From the NCBI GenBank assembly GCA_019423755.1, contig JAHZAU010000002.1:128657-192656 (forward strand): a stretch of DNA of 64,000 bases, read 5' to 3'. A program made the position numbers and the translations under genes. Below the pieces are notes generated by a model. That model searched no databases. It saw only the letters and a program-made list of their open reading frames with translations, and was not told the origin of the DNA. How positions within the stretch are numbered: position 1 is the stretch's first letter; each line of letters starts with the position of its first letter. Source of the DNA: Oscillospiraceae bacterium. Lineage in GTDB: Bacteria > Bacillota > Clostridia > Oscillospirales > Ruminococcaceae. This document shows positions 40,124-48,116 of this stretch, piece by piece.

Positions 40124-41296
40124 ATGATCCAACGCGTTTTTCTCATTGTATTGGACAGCTTCGGCGTCGGCGAGCTGCCGGACGCCGCCAACTATAACGA
40201 CCAGGGCAGCAACACCCTAGCTGCCTGCGCTTCCACCGGCCTGCTGAACCTGCCCAACATGGCCCACCTGGGACTGTACAACATCCCCGGCGTCAGCTGC
40301 GGCCCCAAGGAAGCTTCCCCCGCCGGCGCATACGGCCGCGCGGCGGAGATCTCTGCCGGCAAGGACACCACCACCGGCCACTGGGAGATCGCCGGCCTGC
40401 TTTCCCACAAGCCCATGCCCACCTACCCCAACGGCTTCCCGGCAGAGGTGCTGGAGGAGTTCTCCCGCCAGACCGGCCGGGGCGTGCTCTGCAACCTGCC
40501 CTACTCCGGCACCGAGGTCATCAAGGACTACGGCCGCCAGCACCTGGAGACCGGCGACCTGATCGTCTACACCTCTGCCGACAGCGTCTTCCAGATCGCG
40601 GCCCACGAAAGCCTGGTGCCGCCGGAGCAGCTGTATGAATACTGCCGCATGGCCCGCCAGATCCTTCAGGGCGAGCACGGCGTGGGCCGGGTCATCGCCC
40701 GTCCCTTCACCGGCGAGTGGCCCTTCACCCGCACCGCCAACCGCCGGGACTTCTCCCTGCTGCCTCCGTCCGACACCATGCTGGACAAGCTGCAGCAGCA
40801 CGGCAAGGACACCATCGCCGTGGGCAAGATCAGCGACATCTTCGCCGGCAAGGGCGTTTCCGAGCGCATCCCCACCCACTCCAACGACGAGGGCATGGAG
40901 GTCACCCTGCAGATCGCCCGGGAGCGGGACTTCCAGGGCCTGTGCTTCGTGAACCTGGTGGACTTCGATATGAAATACGGCCACCGCAACGACGCCCCCG
41001 GCTACGCCAACGCCCTCAACCGCTTCGACGAGCAGCTGGCCCAGCTTCTGCCGCTGCTGCGCCCCGAAGACCTGCTGATCATCACCGCGGACCACGGCTG
41101 CGACCCGGTGACCCCCTCCACCGACCACTCCCGGGAGTACATTCCCATCCTGGTGGCCGGAGACAGCGTCCGTCCGGGCGTGGAACTGGGCACCCGCAAG
41201 ACCTTTGCCGACATCGCCGCCACCGTTTGTGACGCCTTCGGTATTTCGGACTGGGCGGGGACCTACACTTCCTTCCTGCCGGAGATCCAAAAATAA
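40124..41296 (+). CDS. deoB: Phosphopentomutase
   Basis: A 390-residue alkaline-phosphatase-fold enzyme interconverting (deoxy)ribose-1- and 5-phosphate. It has FLIVLDSFGVGELPDAANYNDQGSNTL with the first metal Asp, the phosphorylated Thr in GKDTTTGHWEIAG, and the second metal cluster in ITADHGCDPVTPSTDHSREYIPIL. AAAGGAACCT precedes ATG. It lies 48 bases after deoD and 20 bases before cdd. Confidence 0.97.
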   Translation: MIQRVFLIVLDSFGVGELPDAANYNDQGSNTLAACASTGLLNLPNMAHLGLYNIPGVSCGPKEASPAGAYGRAAEISAGKDTTTGHWEIAGLLSHKPMPTYPNGFPAEVLEEFSRQTGRGVLCNLPYSGTEVIKDYGRQHLETGDLIVYTSADSVFQIAAHESLVPPEQLYEYCRMARQILQGEHGVGRVIARPFTGEWPFTRTANRRDFSLLPPSDTMLDKLQQHGKDTIAVGKISDIFAGKGVSERIPTHSNDEGMEVTLQIARERDFQGLCFVNLVDFDMKYGHRNDAPGYANALNRFDEQLAQLLPLLRPEDLLIITADHGCDPVTPSTDHSREYIPILVAGDSVRPGVELGTRKTFADIAATVCDAFGISDWAGTYTSFLPEIQK

Positions 41297-41316
41297 AAAA
41301 CCAAGGAGGGTCTGTT

Positions 41317-41751
41317 ATGGCGACTTCGCTGCAGGAGTTGGCCCGCCTGGCGGTAAAAGCCCGGCGAATGTCCTACTCCCCCTATTCCCACTATCAGGTA
41401 GGGGCCGCTCTGCTTTGTGAGGACGGCTCGGTCTACACCGGCTGCAACATCGAAAGCGCCTCCTACACCCCCACCAACTGTGCCGAGCGCACCGCCGTCT
41501 TTAAGGCGGTGTCGGAGGGGCACCGCCGCTTTGTGGCCATCGCCATTGCCGGCGGCCCCCAGGACTGCCCGGAGGACGCCCTGCCCCCCGCCTGGCCCTG
41601 CGGCGTCTGCCGCCAGGTGCTGCGGGAGTTCTGCGACCCGACCACCTTCGCAGTGGCGGTGGTCAGCGGCAAGGGCTTTTCCTCCCACACCCTGGAGGAG
41701 CTGCTTCCCCACAGCTTCGGCCCGTCGGACCTGAGCGCTCCGTCGGTATGA
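41317..41751 (+). CDS. cdd: Cytidine deaminase
   Basis: A 144-residue zinc deaminase converting (deoxy)cytidine to (deoxy)uridine. It has YSHYQVGAALLCEDGSVYTGCNIESASYTPTNCAERTAVFKAV with the zinc Cys and catalytic Glu in CAE, and PCGVCRQVLREF with the other two zinc Cys. AAGGAGGG precedes ATG. It is the last gene of the deo operon, ended by a strong terminator. Confidence 0.96.
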   Translation: MATSLQELARLAVKARRMSYSPYSHYQVGAALLCEDGSVYTGCNIESASYTPTNCAERTAVFKAVSEGHRRFVAIAIAGGPQDCPEDALPPAWPCGVCRQVLREFCDPTTFAVAVVSGKGFSSHTLEELLPHSFGPSDLSAPSV

Positions 41752-41775
41752 TTTCGGTATAAATAAACAAAAATC

Positions 41776-41811
41776 CCCCCGGTCACTACAAACTGTGACC
41801 GGGGGCTTTTT
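41776..41811 (+). terminator. Terminator of the deoD-deoB-cdd operon
   Basis: A perfect 11-bp stem CCCCCGGTCAC/GTGACCGGGGG, then CTTTTT. Confidence 0.93.
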
Positions 41812-41825
41812 CGTTCTGCAAAACG

Positions 41826-41860
41826 CAAAAAAAGAGTCTGAATGAAACCATTCAGACTCT
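41826..41860 (-). terminator. Terminator of the initiator tRNA gene
   Basis: A perfect 12-bp stem AGAGTCTGAATG/CATTCAGACTCT (41833-41860), loop of four, followed by T7 on the minus strand, 2 bases after the tRNA. Confidence 0.93.
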
Positions 41861-41862
41861 AC

Positions 41863-41939
<77 letters not shown>

Positions 41940-42009
41940 ATATTTTTAAGTGCTTAATTATAATACCACATTTACTTTCCGATTGCAAGTGTTTTTTCAA
42001 GTTTTTTAT

Positions 42010-42047
42010 AAAAAACCGCGCCCGTCCCAAAAACGGGGCAGGCGCGG
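42010..42047 (-). terminator. Terminator of the glycolytic operon
   Basis: CCGCGCC...CCC pairs with GGG...GGCGCGG (arms 42016-42028 and 42035-42047, one mismatch), followed by TTTTTT on the minus strand. Confidence 0.88.
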
Positions 42048-42060
42048 CCGAAAATCACGG

Positions 42061-42342
42061 TTATTCTTCTTCCTGAGCCAGGGTTTCTTCCAGGGAAGGC
42101 TCCTGCTCGGCTTCTTCGGCTGCGGGGGCGTCCTCCTCCGAAGCGAAATCGGTCTCCTGTGCCAGCTGCTGTTCGTCCAGATGGCGGGTGATGTAGTCGT
42201 CATCGTCCATCAGGTCGTCGAACTCGCCGCACTCCAGTTCCTCCTGGTGCCGGCGCACAAAGGCCAGTGCCACCAAAACCAAGGTGACCACAGAGCACAG
42301 CAGCGTCAGAATAGCAAGGATATTGCGGGTGGTGCTTTTCAT
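42061..42342 (-). CDS. Small acidic single-pass membrane protein (93 aa)
   Basis: ATG 42340-42342 follows AAAGGAG. One membrane helix (NILAILTLLCSVVTLVLVALAF, residues 7-28) is followed by a short basic stretch and an extremely acidic, Glu/Asp-rich C-terminal tail. It is the last gene of the pgk-tpiA-gpmI operon, 91 bases after gpmI, before the terminator. No family is recognised. The topology predicts a cytoplasmic acidic tail, which could bind metal or basic partners, but this is speculation. Confidence 0.7.
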   Translation of the reverse strand: MKSTTRNILAILTLLCSVVTLVLVALAFVRRHQEELECGEFDDLMDDDDYITRHLDEQQLAQETDFASEEDAPAAEEAEQEPSLEETLAQEEE

Positions 42343-42432
42343 GGGGGATCTCCTTTCTCCGCCGGCAAAGCAGCGGCATGGTCTGTCCCTATTATAAGCA
42401 ATTTCCTGCAAAATAACAACCAAAACCCGCAA

Positions 42433-43962
42433 TTAGAGGATCAGCGAGCTTCCGGTCATGGACGCAGGCTGCTCCAGGCCCAGCAGTTTGAGCATGGTGG
42501 GGGCGATGTCTGCCAGGCGGCCGCCTTCCCGCAGCTTGCAGTCACCGGCGCCGATGACCACAAAGGGCACCGGGTTGGTGGTGTGTGCGGTGAAGGGGGT
42601 GTTGTCCTCGGCCAGCATCTGGTCGGCGTTGCCGTGGTCAGCGGTGAGCAGCACCGTTCCGCCCAGGCTCAGCACCTTGTCGATGACCTTGCCCATGCAG
42701 GTGTCCACCGTCTCCACGGCCTTCACCGCCGCCGGGAAGACGCCGGTATGGCCTACCATGTCGCAGTTGGCGTAGTTGAGGATGATGACGTCGTATTTGC
42801 CGCTGTCCAGGCGGGCCAGCAGCTCCTCGGTGACCTCCGGGGCGCTCATCTCCGGCTGCAGGTCGTAGGTAGCCACAGCAGGGGATTTGATCAGCGCCCG
42901 GTCCTCGCCGGGGTAAACGGTCTCCACGCCGCCGTTGAAGAAGAAGGTGACGTGGGCGTATTTTTCGGTTTCCGCAATGCGCAGCTGCTGCAGGCCCTTC
43001 TTGGAGATGTACTCGCCGAAGGTGTCCTCCAAGCTCTGGGGACGGAAGGCCACCTGGACGTTGGGCATGGTGGCATCGTACTGGGTCATGCAGACATAGG
43101 TCAGCGGGAAGAAGCCGGCCTCGCGCTCAAATCCCGCAAAGTCCGGGTCCACCAGGGAGCGGGTGATCTCCCGGGCGCGGTCGGGGCGGAAGTTGTAGAA
43201 GATCACCGAGTCCCCGGCCTGGATGCGGGAATGGGGACCTGCGGCGGACTGGATGACCGCCGGTACCACGAACTCGTCGGTGACGCCCTGCTCGTAGGAA
43301 GCAGCCATAGCCGCCTCGGCGGTGGGAGCTTCCTGGCCGCGGCCCAGCACCATGGCTTCATAGGCCTTGGATACGCGGTCCCAGCGGTTGTCGCGGTCCA
43401 TGGCGTAGTAACGGCCCATAACGGTGGCGATCTTGCCTACGCCGATTTCGCGCAGCTTCTCCTCCAGCGCCAGGATGAAGTCCCGGCCGGAGGACGGCGG
43501 CACGTCGCGGCCGTCCATGAAGCAGTGGACGAACACCTGCTCCAAACCGGCGTCCTTGGCCATGCGCAGCAGGCCGTAGAGATGCTCCTGGTGGCTGTGG
43601 ACGCCGCCGTCGGACAGCAGGCCCATCAGGTGCAGGGCAGCGCCGTTTTTCTTACAATTTTCCACCGCGGCGCAGAGGGCCGGGTTGTGGGCGGCTTCGC
43701 CGTCCTGGAACGCCTTGGTGATGCGGGTCAGCTCCTGGTACACCACCCGGCCGGCGCCGATGTTGGTGTGTCCCACCTCGGAGTTGCCCATCTGGCCGTC
43801 CGGCAGGCCCACATCCATGCCGGAAGCGCCGATCTGGGTGTGGGGGTAGGTGGCCAGGTAGTGGTCATAATTGGGGGTGTTGGCCGCGTGGATGGCGTTG
43901 CCGCGGTCGCTGGGGTTGACCCCGAAGCCGTCCAGGATCATCAAAAGCAGCGGTTTTTTCAT
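42433..43962 (-). CDS. gpmI: Phosphoglycerate mutase, 2,3-bisphosphoglycerate-independent
   Basis: A 509-residue Mn-dependent mutase of the alkaline phosphatase superfamily, interconverting 3- and 2-phosphoglycerate. It has LMILDGFGVNPSDRGNAI, the phosphoserine loop QMGNSEVGHTNIGAGR, HCFMDGRDVPPSSG, ANCDMVGHTG and LTADHGNADQM. AAAGGA precedes ATG. It follows tpiA by 30 bases. Mn-dependent iPGM is typical of spore-formers, where its activity is lowered by acidification in the forespore. Confidence 0.97.
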   Translation of the reverse strand: MKKPLLLMILDGFGVNPSDRGNAIHAANTPNYDHYLATYPHTQIGASGMDVGLPDGQMGNSEVGHTNIGAGRVVYQELTRITKAFQDGEAAHNPALCAAVENCKKNGAALHLMGLLSDGGVHSHQEHLYGLLRMAKDAGLEQVFVHCFMDGRDVPPSSGRDFILALEEKLREIGVGKIATVMGRYYAMDRDNRWDRVSKAYEAMVLGRGQEAPTAEAAMAASYEQGVTDEFVVPAVIQSAAGPHSRIQAGDSVIFYNFRPDRAREITRSLVDPDFAGFEREAGFFPLTYVCMTQYDATMPNVQVAFRPQSLEDTFGEYISKKGLQQLRIAETEKYAHVTFFFNGGVETVYPGEDRALIKSPAVATYDLQPEMSAPEVTEELLARLDSGKYDVIILNYANCDMVGHTGVFPAAVKAVETVDTCMGKVIDKVLSLGGTVLLTADHGNADQMLAEDNTPFTAHTTNPVPFVVIGAGDCKLREGGRLADIAPTMLKLLGLEQPASMTGSSLIL

Positions 43963-43992
43963 GGGGATCTCCGTCCTTTCTCTGGCGTGGGG

Positions 43993-44757
43993 TTAGCGGG
44001 CCGCGTTGACGATGGCAGCAAAGTCCTCTGCCTTCAGGGCAGCGCCGCCGATGAGGCCGCCGTCTACATCCACCTTGCTCAGCAGCTCGGCTGCGTTGGA
44101 GGGCTTCATGGAACCGCCGTACTGGATGGTAAGCGCTTCGGCTGCGGCTTCGTCATAGAGGCCGGCTACCACCTGACGGATGATGCCGCAGACCTCCTCG
44201 GCCTGGTCAGCGGTGGCAGTCTTGCCGGTGCCGATGGCCCAAACGGGCTCGTAAGCGATGGTGATGTTGGCCAGCTCCTCACGGCTGACGCCGGAGAGGG
44301 CGACCTTGGTCTGCAGGCCCACTACCTCGGCGGTGATGCCCAGCTCGCGCTGTTCCAGCACCTCGCCCACGCAGAGGATGGGCTTGAGGCCAGCGGCCAG
44401 GGCGGCTTTCAGGCGGGCGTTGACGGTCTGGTCGGTCTCACCGAAATACTGGCGGCGTTCGCTGTGGCCCAGGATGACGTATTCCACGCCCAGCTCTTTC
44501 AGCATGGAAGCGGAGATCTCGCCGGTGAAGGCGCCGGACTCGGCCCAGTGGCAGTTTTCTGCGCCGACGTGCAGGTTGGTGCCCTGGGTCAGTTCCAAAG
44601 CGGTCTCCAGGTTGGTGAAGGGGACGCAGAGGACCACTTCGCAGGGAGCGTCGGCGGTCAGAGGCTTGAGGGCCTCGATGAGGGCGCGGGCGGCTTTGCG
44701 GTCGTTGTTCATCTTCCAGTTTCCGGCGATCACAGCTTTGCGGACAGCTTTATTCAT
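43993..44757 (-). CDS. tpiA: Triosephosphate isomerase
   Basis: A 254-residue TIM barrel enzyme. Catalytic residues: Lys in AGNWKMNND, His in LGHSERRQYFGE and Glu in AYEPVWAIGTGKTA; the phosphate loop is IQYGGSMK and GGLIGGAALK. ATG 44755-44757 follows AAAGGAAG; a long in-frame extension to 44931 overlaps the next gene and is rejected. It sits between the unknown membrane protein and gpmI in the glycolytic operon. Confidence 0.97.
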   Translation of the reverse strand: MNKAVRKAVIAGNWKMNNDRKAARALIEALKPLTADAPCEVVLCVPFTNLETALELTQGTNLHVGAENCHWAESGAFTGEISASMLKELGVEYVILGHSERRQYFGETDQTVNARLKAALAAGLKPILCVGEVLEQRELGITAEVVGLQTKVALSGVSREELANITIAYEPVWAIGTGKTATADQAEEVCGIIRQVVAGLYDEAAAEALTIQYGGSMKPSNAAELLSKVDVDGGLIGGAALKAEDFAAIVNAAR

Positions 44758-44837
44758 GGCAATAACTTCCTTTCTTTCACAGCGCCGCCCCGACAGGACG
44801 GCATGGTCTTGGTATGTAACTCTTGAATCAGGGATGA

Positions 44838-45428
44838 TTAACCGAAAGTATCGTAGTGGGGCTGGTTTGGCTCCTGACGGCCGGCGATGCCCACCGGCAC
44901 GTTGTTGCGGCAGAAGAACAAAAACAGCCATCCAAAGCCCAACAGGGCGCCCAGGGTGTAGATCCCGGCGCGGGAGGGCTCAAAGTCCCGCATGGTCTTG
45001 TAGTAAGTAATCAGGTAGACCACCCGCTGGACGATAGCCAGCAGGCCGAGCAGGCCCGCCGTCACCAGCAGACCCACCAGGGTCGCGCCGGGATAGCTCC
45101 CGCCCAGGACGATCCACCCGGTGACCACCGAGGTAAACTGGGCAAAGGCCACCAGTTCCAGCAGCAGCGGCACCACCGTCAATCCCAGCAGGATATAGCG
45201 GTAATGGGTCACGCGGCTGCGGCAGCCCTGCTCCCAGCGGTCAGCCAGGGAGCCCAGCAGGTACTCCCGGCAGAAGGGCACCCAGGCCATCCACTCCCGG
45301 CCCAGGCCGGTGTTGTGGGCCATGCGGTACATCCCCAGGCCGGAGAACACATAGGCCGCCAGTGCAAACAGCAGCGAAAACAGCAGGCTGCTGCCCCAGA
45401 TGGCGGTGAGGGTTGTGGAATAAGCCAT
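44838..45428 (-). CDS. Membrane protein of unknown function in the glycolytic operon
   Basis: A 196-residue protein with five or so hydrophobic segments and ATG behind AAAGGAGG. Recognisable landmarks are GLGMYRMAHNTGLGREWMAWVPFCREYLLGSLADRW, a motif I have seen in small Firmicute membrane proteins with no assigned role, and a C-terminal segment YTLGALLGFGWLFLFFCRNN followed by a polar tail. It lies between pgk and tpiA, where glyceraldehyde-3-phosphate dehydrogenase would usually be. Its role is unknown; a link to glycolysis is positional only. Confidence 0.75.
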   Translation of the reverse strand: MAYSTTLTAIWGSSLLFSLLFALAAYVFSGLGMYRMAHNTGLGREWMAWVPFCREYLLGSLADRWEQGCRSRVTHYRYILLGLTVVPLLLELVAFAQFTSVVTGWIVLGGSYPGATLVGLLVTAGLLGLLAIVQRVVYLITYYKTMRDFEPSRAGIYTLGALLGFGWLFLFFCRNNVPVGIAGRQEPNQPHYDTFG

Positions 45429-45474
45429 CGTTTTTTCCTCCTTTGGGGTGTAAATAGACCGTTTGAAAAGCGGA

Positions 45475-45565
45475 AAACGGCAGGCCAGGGACCTCCCCCA
45501 GCCGTGCCGTTTGCTGCAGAACGCCCAGTCCCGGCGGGCTTTTACCGCCGCGCGCAGGCTGGGGG
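45475..45565 (-). other. Alternative stem-loops between pgk and the membrane protein gene
   Basis: Stem A pairs CCCCCAGCC with GGCTGGGGG (45557-45565 and 45495-45503). Stem B pairs AAACGGCA with TGCCGTTT (45505-45512 and 45475-45482) and is followed by TTCCGCTTTT on the minus strand. The A arm lies inside the B loop, so they exclude each other or form a pseudoknot. This may set how much transcription continues past pgk. Confidence 0.45.
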
Positions 45566-45566
45566 A

Positions 45567-46763
45567 TTATTTCTCGTTGAGGGCTGCGATGCCGGGCAGC
45601 TCCAGGCCTTCCAGGAATTCCAGGGAAGCGCCGCCGCCGGTGGAGATATGGGTCATCTTGTCGGCGAAGCCCAGCTTGGTGACAGCGGCTACCGAGTCGC
45701 CGCCGCCGATGATGGAGATCGCGCCGGAAGCGGCGATAGCGCGGGCCACTTCCAGGGTGCCTTCGGCGAAGGCGGGGAACTCAAAGACGCCCATGGGGCC
45801 GTTCCAGATGACGGTGCCGGCGTTCTTGACGGCGTCGCAGAACAGCTCGATGGTGCGGGGACCGATGTCCATGCCCATCCAGCCGTCGGGGATCTTGTCG
45901 GAATCGGCAAACTGGGTAGCGCAGTTCTCGTCGAACTTGTCGCCCAGCTTGTTATCTACCGGCAGCAGGAACTGGATGTTGCGTTCCTTTGCCTTGGCCA
46001 GCATCTCTTTTGCCAGCTCGACCTTGTCGTCCTCGCACAGGGAAGCGCCGACGTTGTAGCCCATAGCCTTGAAGAAGGTGTAGGCCATACCGCCGCCGAC
46101 GATGAGGGTGTCCACCTTTTCCAACAGGTTGTTGATGACGCCGATCTTGTCGGAAACTTTGGCGCCGCCGAGGATGGCGACCAGGGGACGTTTGGGGTTA
46201 TTGAGCGCGCCGCCCATGACCGAGATCTCTTTCTGGATCAGGTAGCCGCAGACAGCCGGCAGGTAGGAAGCGACGCCGGTGGTGGAGCAGTGGGCGCGAT
46301 GAGCGGTGCCGAAGGCATCGTTGACGTAAATTTCTGCCAGGGAAGCCAGTTCCTTGGAGAAGTTTTCTTCGTTTTTGGTCTCTTCTTTGCGGAAGCGGAC
46401 GTTTTCCAGCAGGATCACGTCGCCGTCCTGCATCTGGGAAGCCAGGGCTTTGGCGTTTTCGCCGACGACGTTTTCATCGGCAGCCAGCTTCACCTCTTTG
46501 CCCAGCAGCTGGGAAAGACGGCCGGCCACGGGAGCCAGGGAGAACTCCGGTTTGTACTCGCCCTTGGGGCGTCCCAGGTGGGAGCAAAGGATCACGCGAG
46601 CGCCGTGGTTGACCAGGTACTCGATGGTGGGCAGAGCCGCCACGATGCGTTTGTCGTTGGTGATCACGCCGTCCTTGAGGGGAACGTTGAAGTCGCAGCG
46701 AACCAGCACGCGTTTGCCGGCTACGTCAATATCTTCGATGGTTTTTTTGTTCAGAGAATTCAT
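45567..46763 (-). CDS. pgk: Phosphoglycerate kinase
   Basis: A 398-residue kinase making ATP from 1,3-bisphosphoglycerate. It has RVLVRCDFNVPLKDGVI, HLGRPKGEY, LLENVRFRKEE, VNDAFGTAHRAHCST, the ADP-side LGGAKVSDKIGV and the C-terminal IIGGGDSVAAVTKLGFADKMTHISTGGGASLEFLEG. AAAGGGTGG precedes ATG. It is the first gene of the operon pgk, membrane protein, tpiA, gpmI, small acidic protein; eno is at 13.7 kb and gapA is not in the window. Confidence 0.97.
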   Translation of the reverse strand: MNSLNKKTIEDIDVAGKRVLVRCDFNVPLKDGVITNDKRIVAALPTIEYLVNHGARVILCSHLGRPKGEYKPEFSLAPVAGRLSQLLGKEVKLAADENVVGENAKALASQMQDGDVILLENVRFRKEETKNEENFSKELASLAEIYVNDAFGTAHRAHCSTTGVASYLPAVCGYLIQKEISVMGGALNNPKRPLVAILGGAKVSDKIGVINNLLEKVDTLIVGGGMAYTFFKAMGYNVGASLCEDDKVELAKEMLAKAKERNIQFLLPVDNKLGDKFDENCATQFADSDKIPDGWMGMDIGPRTIELFCDAVKNAGTVIWNGPMGVFEFPAFAEGTLEVARAIAASGAISIIGGGDSVAAVTKLGFADKMTHISTGGGASLEFLEGLELPGIAALNEK

Positions 46764-46894
46764 GGGAACGCCACCCTTTCTGATTGGAACCGATATCGTT
46801 TTGTATTTTTTAGATTGAGGATGTTAAATTATCTACAATCAAACTTATTCTAATTCATTCCCGGCCCATTTGCAAGGCCGCCCGACCCGATTCA

Positions 46895-46920
46895 TCAATC
46901 GGTATCATTTCTCCGATTGA
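46895..46920. promoter_or_regulatory. Inverted repeat upstream of pgk
   Basis: TCAATCGG, 10 bases, CCGATTGA, with perfect 8-bp arms, in the AT-rich stretch between telA and pgk. A related CCGATATCG occurs closer to pgk (46789-46797), and TTTAAC, 17-base spacer, TACAAA is the best promoter. It is a candidate glycolytic operator. Confidence 0.45.
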
Positions 46921-46947
46921 ATTTGTATAGATTGCCAAAAGCTACCG

Positions 46948-48066
46948 TTAGCCCCGCAGCTGCAGCAGTTTCTGCTTCAGTTCCGTCTCGATGCGGCCCA
47001 GCTCGGCCTCAGCTTCCTGGCGGCGCTGGCGGCCCTCCTCCTGGATCTTCTGCACCTCATCTAAGGTGCTGATGAGGCTTTCGTTTGTGGCCTTGAGGGT
47101 CTCGATGTCCACGATGCCCCGCTCGGACTCCCGGGCGGTGTCGATGGTGGCCATCTTCAGGGTTTCGGCGTTGCGGCGCAGCAGCTGGTTGGTCATCTCG
47201 CTGACCTCCCGCTGGGCGGCGGCCGCTTGCTGGGAATGGCTGACCCCCAGCGCCAGCACCATCTGGCTCTTCCACAGGGGGATGGTGTTGACCAGGGTGG
47301 ACTGGATCTTCTCGCTCATAACGGCGTCGTTATTCTGCACCAGGCGGATCTGCGGCGCCATCTGGATGGAGACGGTGCGGGTCAGTTCCAGGTCGTACAG
47401 CTTCTTTTCAAAGCGGTCGCAAAGGTTCACCAGGTCGTTGACCGCCTGGGCGTCCTCCGGCAGGTTGGAAGCCTTGGCCCGCTGGGTCAGCTGAGCCAGC
47501 TCCCCGGCGCGGATATCCTCCAATTTGCGGCGGCCGGCCAGGATATACATGCTCAGTTCTTTAAAGTAGACCTTGTTGATCTCGTACATCTTGTCCAGCA
47601 TGGCCATATCCTTGAGCAGCAGCACCTGGTGGTCCTGCAGCTGGGCAGAGATCTTCTCGATGTTTTCCTCCACCTTGGCGTACTGGTTCATCAGGCTAGA
47701 GAGGCGGTTTTTCTTAAAGAAGCCGAAGAAGCCCTTGTCCTCCTTTTCCAGGTCGAAGTGCCGCAGCTGGTCCACCACGCCGCTGAGCATCTGGCCCACC
47801 TCGCCCAGGTCCTTGGTGCGGACGTTTTCCAGGGCGGTCTGGGAAAAATCAGCGATCTTCTTCTGGGCGCCGGAGCCGTACAGCAGCACCTGGGAGGAAT
47901 CCCGCAGGTCGATCTGCTGGGCAAATTCCGCCACCTGGCGCTCCTCCTCGGGGGTCAGCTGGGGGGCAGCCGGGTCCAGCTGCTCCACCGGCTTGGGGGC
48001 TTCGGCAGCCGGGGCAGGGGTGGGGTCCAGCGTCAGGCTCGGGGTGGGGGTGGTCCATTCGTTCAT
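46948..48066 (-). CDS. telA: TelA family toxic-anion resistance protein
   Basis: A 372-residue soluble, helix-rich protein of the TelA (KlaA/YaaN) family, long coiled-coil segments throughout. Family landmarks include FFKKNRLSSLMNQYAKVEENIEKISAQL, LDKMYEINKVYFKELSMYILAG, APQIRLVQNNDAVMSEKIQSTLVNTIPLWKSQM and RNAETLKMATIDTARESERGIVDIETL. Members were tied to tellurite resistance and cell-envelope stress and are often encoded beside XpaC, as here (49581, with a MATE gene between). The N-terminal 45 residues are Pro/Ala-rich and probably disordered. AGGAGG precedes ATG. Confidence 0.93.
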   Translation of the reverse strand: MNEWTTPTPSLTLDPTPAPAAEAPKPVEQLDPAAPQLTPEEERQVAEFAQQIDLRDSSQVLLYGSGAQKKIADFSQTALENVRTKDLGEVGQMLSGVVDQLRHFDLEKEDKGFFGFFKKNRLSSLMNQYAKVEENIEKISAQLQDHQVLLLKDMAMLDKMYEINKVYFKELSMYILAGRRKLEDIRAGELAQLTQRAKASNLPEDAQAVNDLVNLCDRFEKKLYDLELTRTVSIQMAPQIRLVQNNDAVMSEKIQSTLVNTIPLWKSQMVLALGVSHSQQAAAAQREVSEMTNQLLRRNAETLKMATIDTARESERGIVDIETLKATNESLISTLDEVQKIQEEGRQRRQEAEAELGRIETELKQKLLQLRG

Positions 48067-48116
48067 CTTGCGTTCCTCCTAACATCCAAACATCACTTGA
48101 TCTTGGGGGCAGCCGG

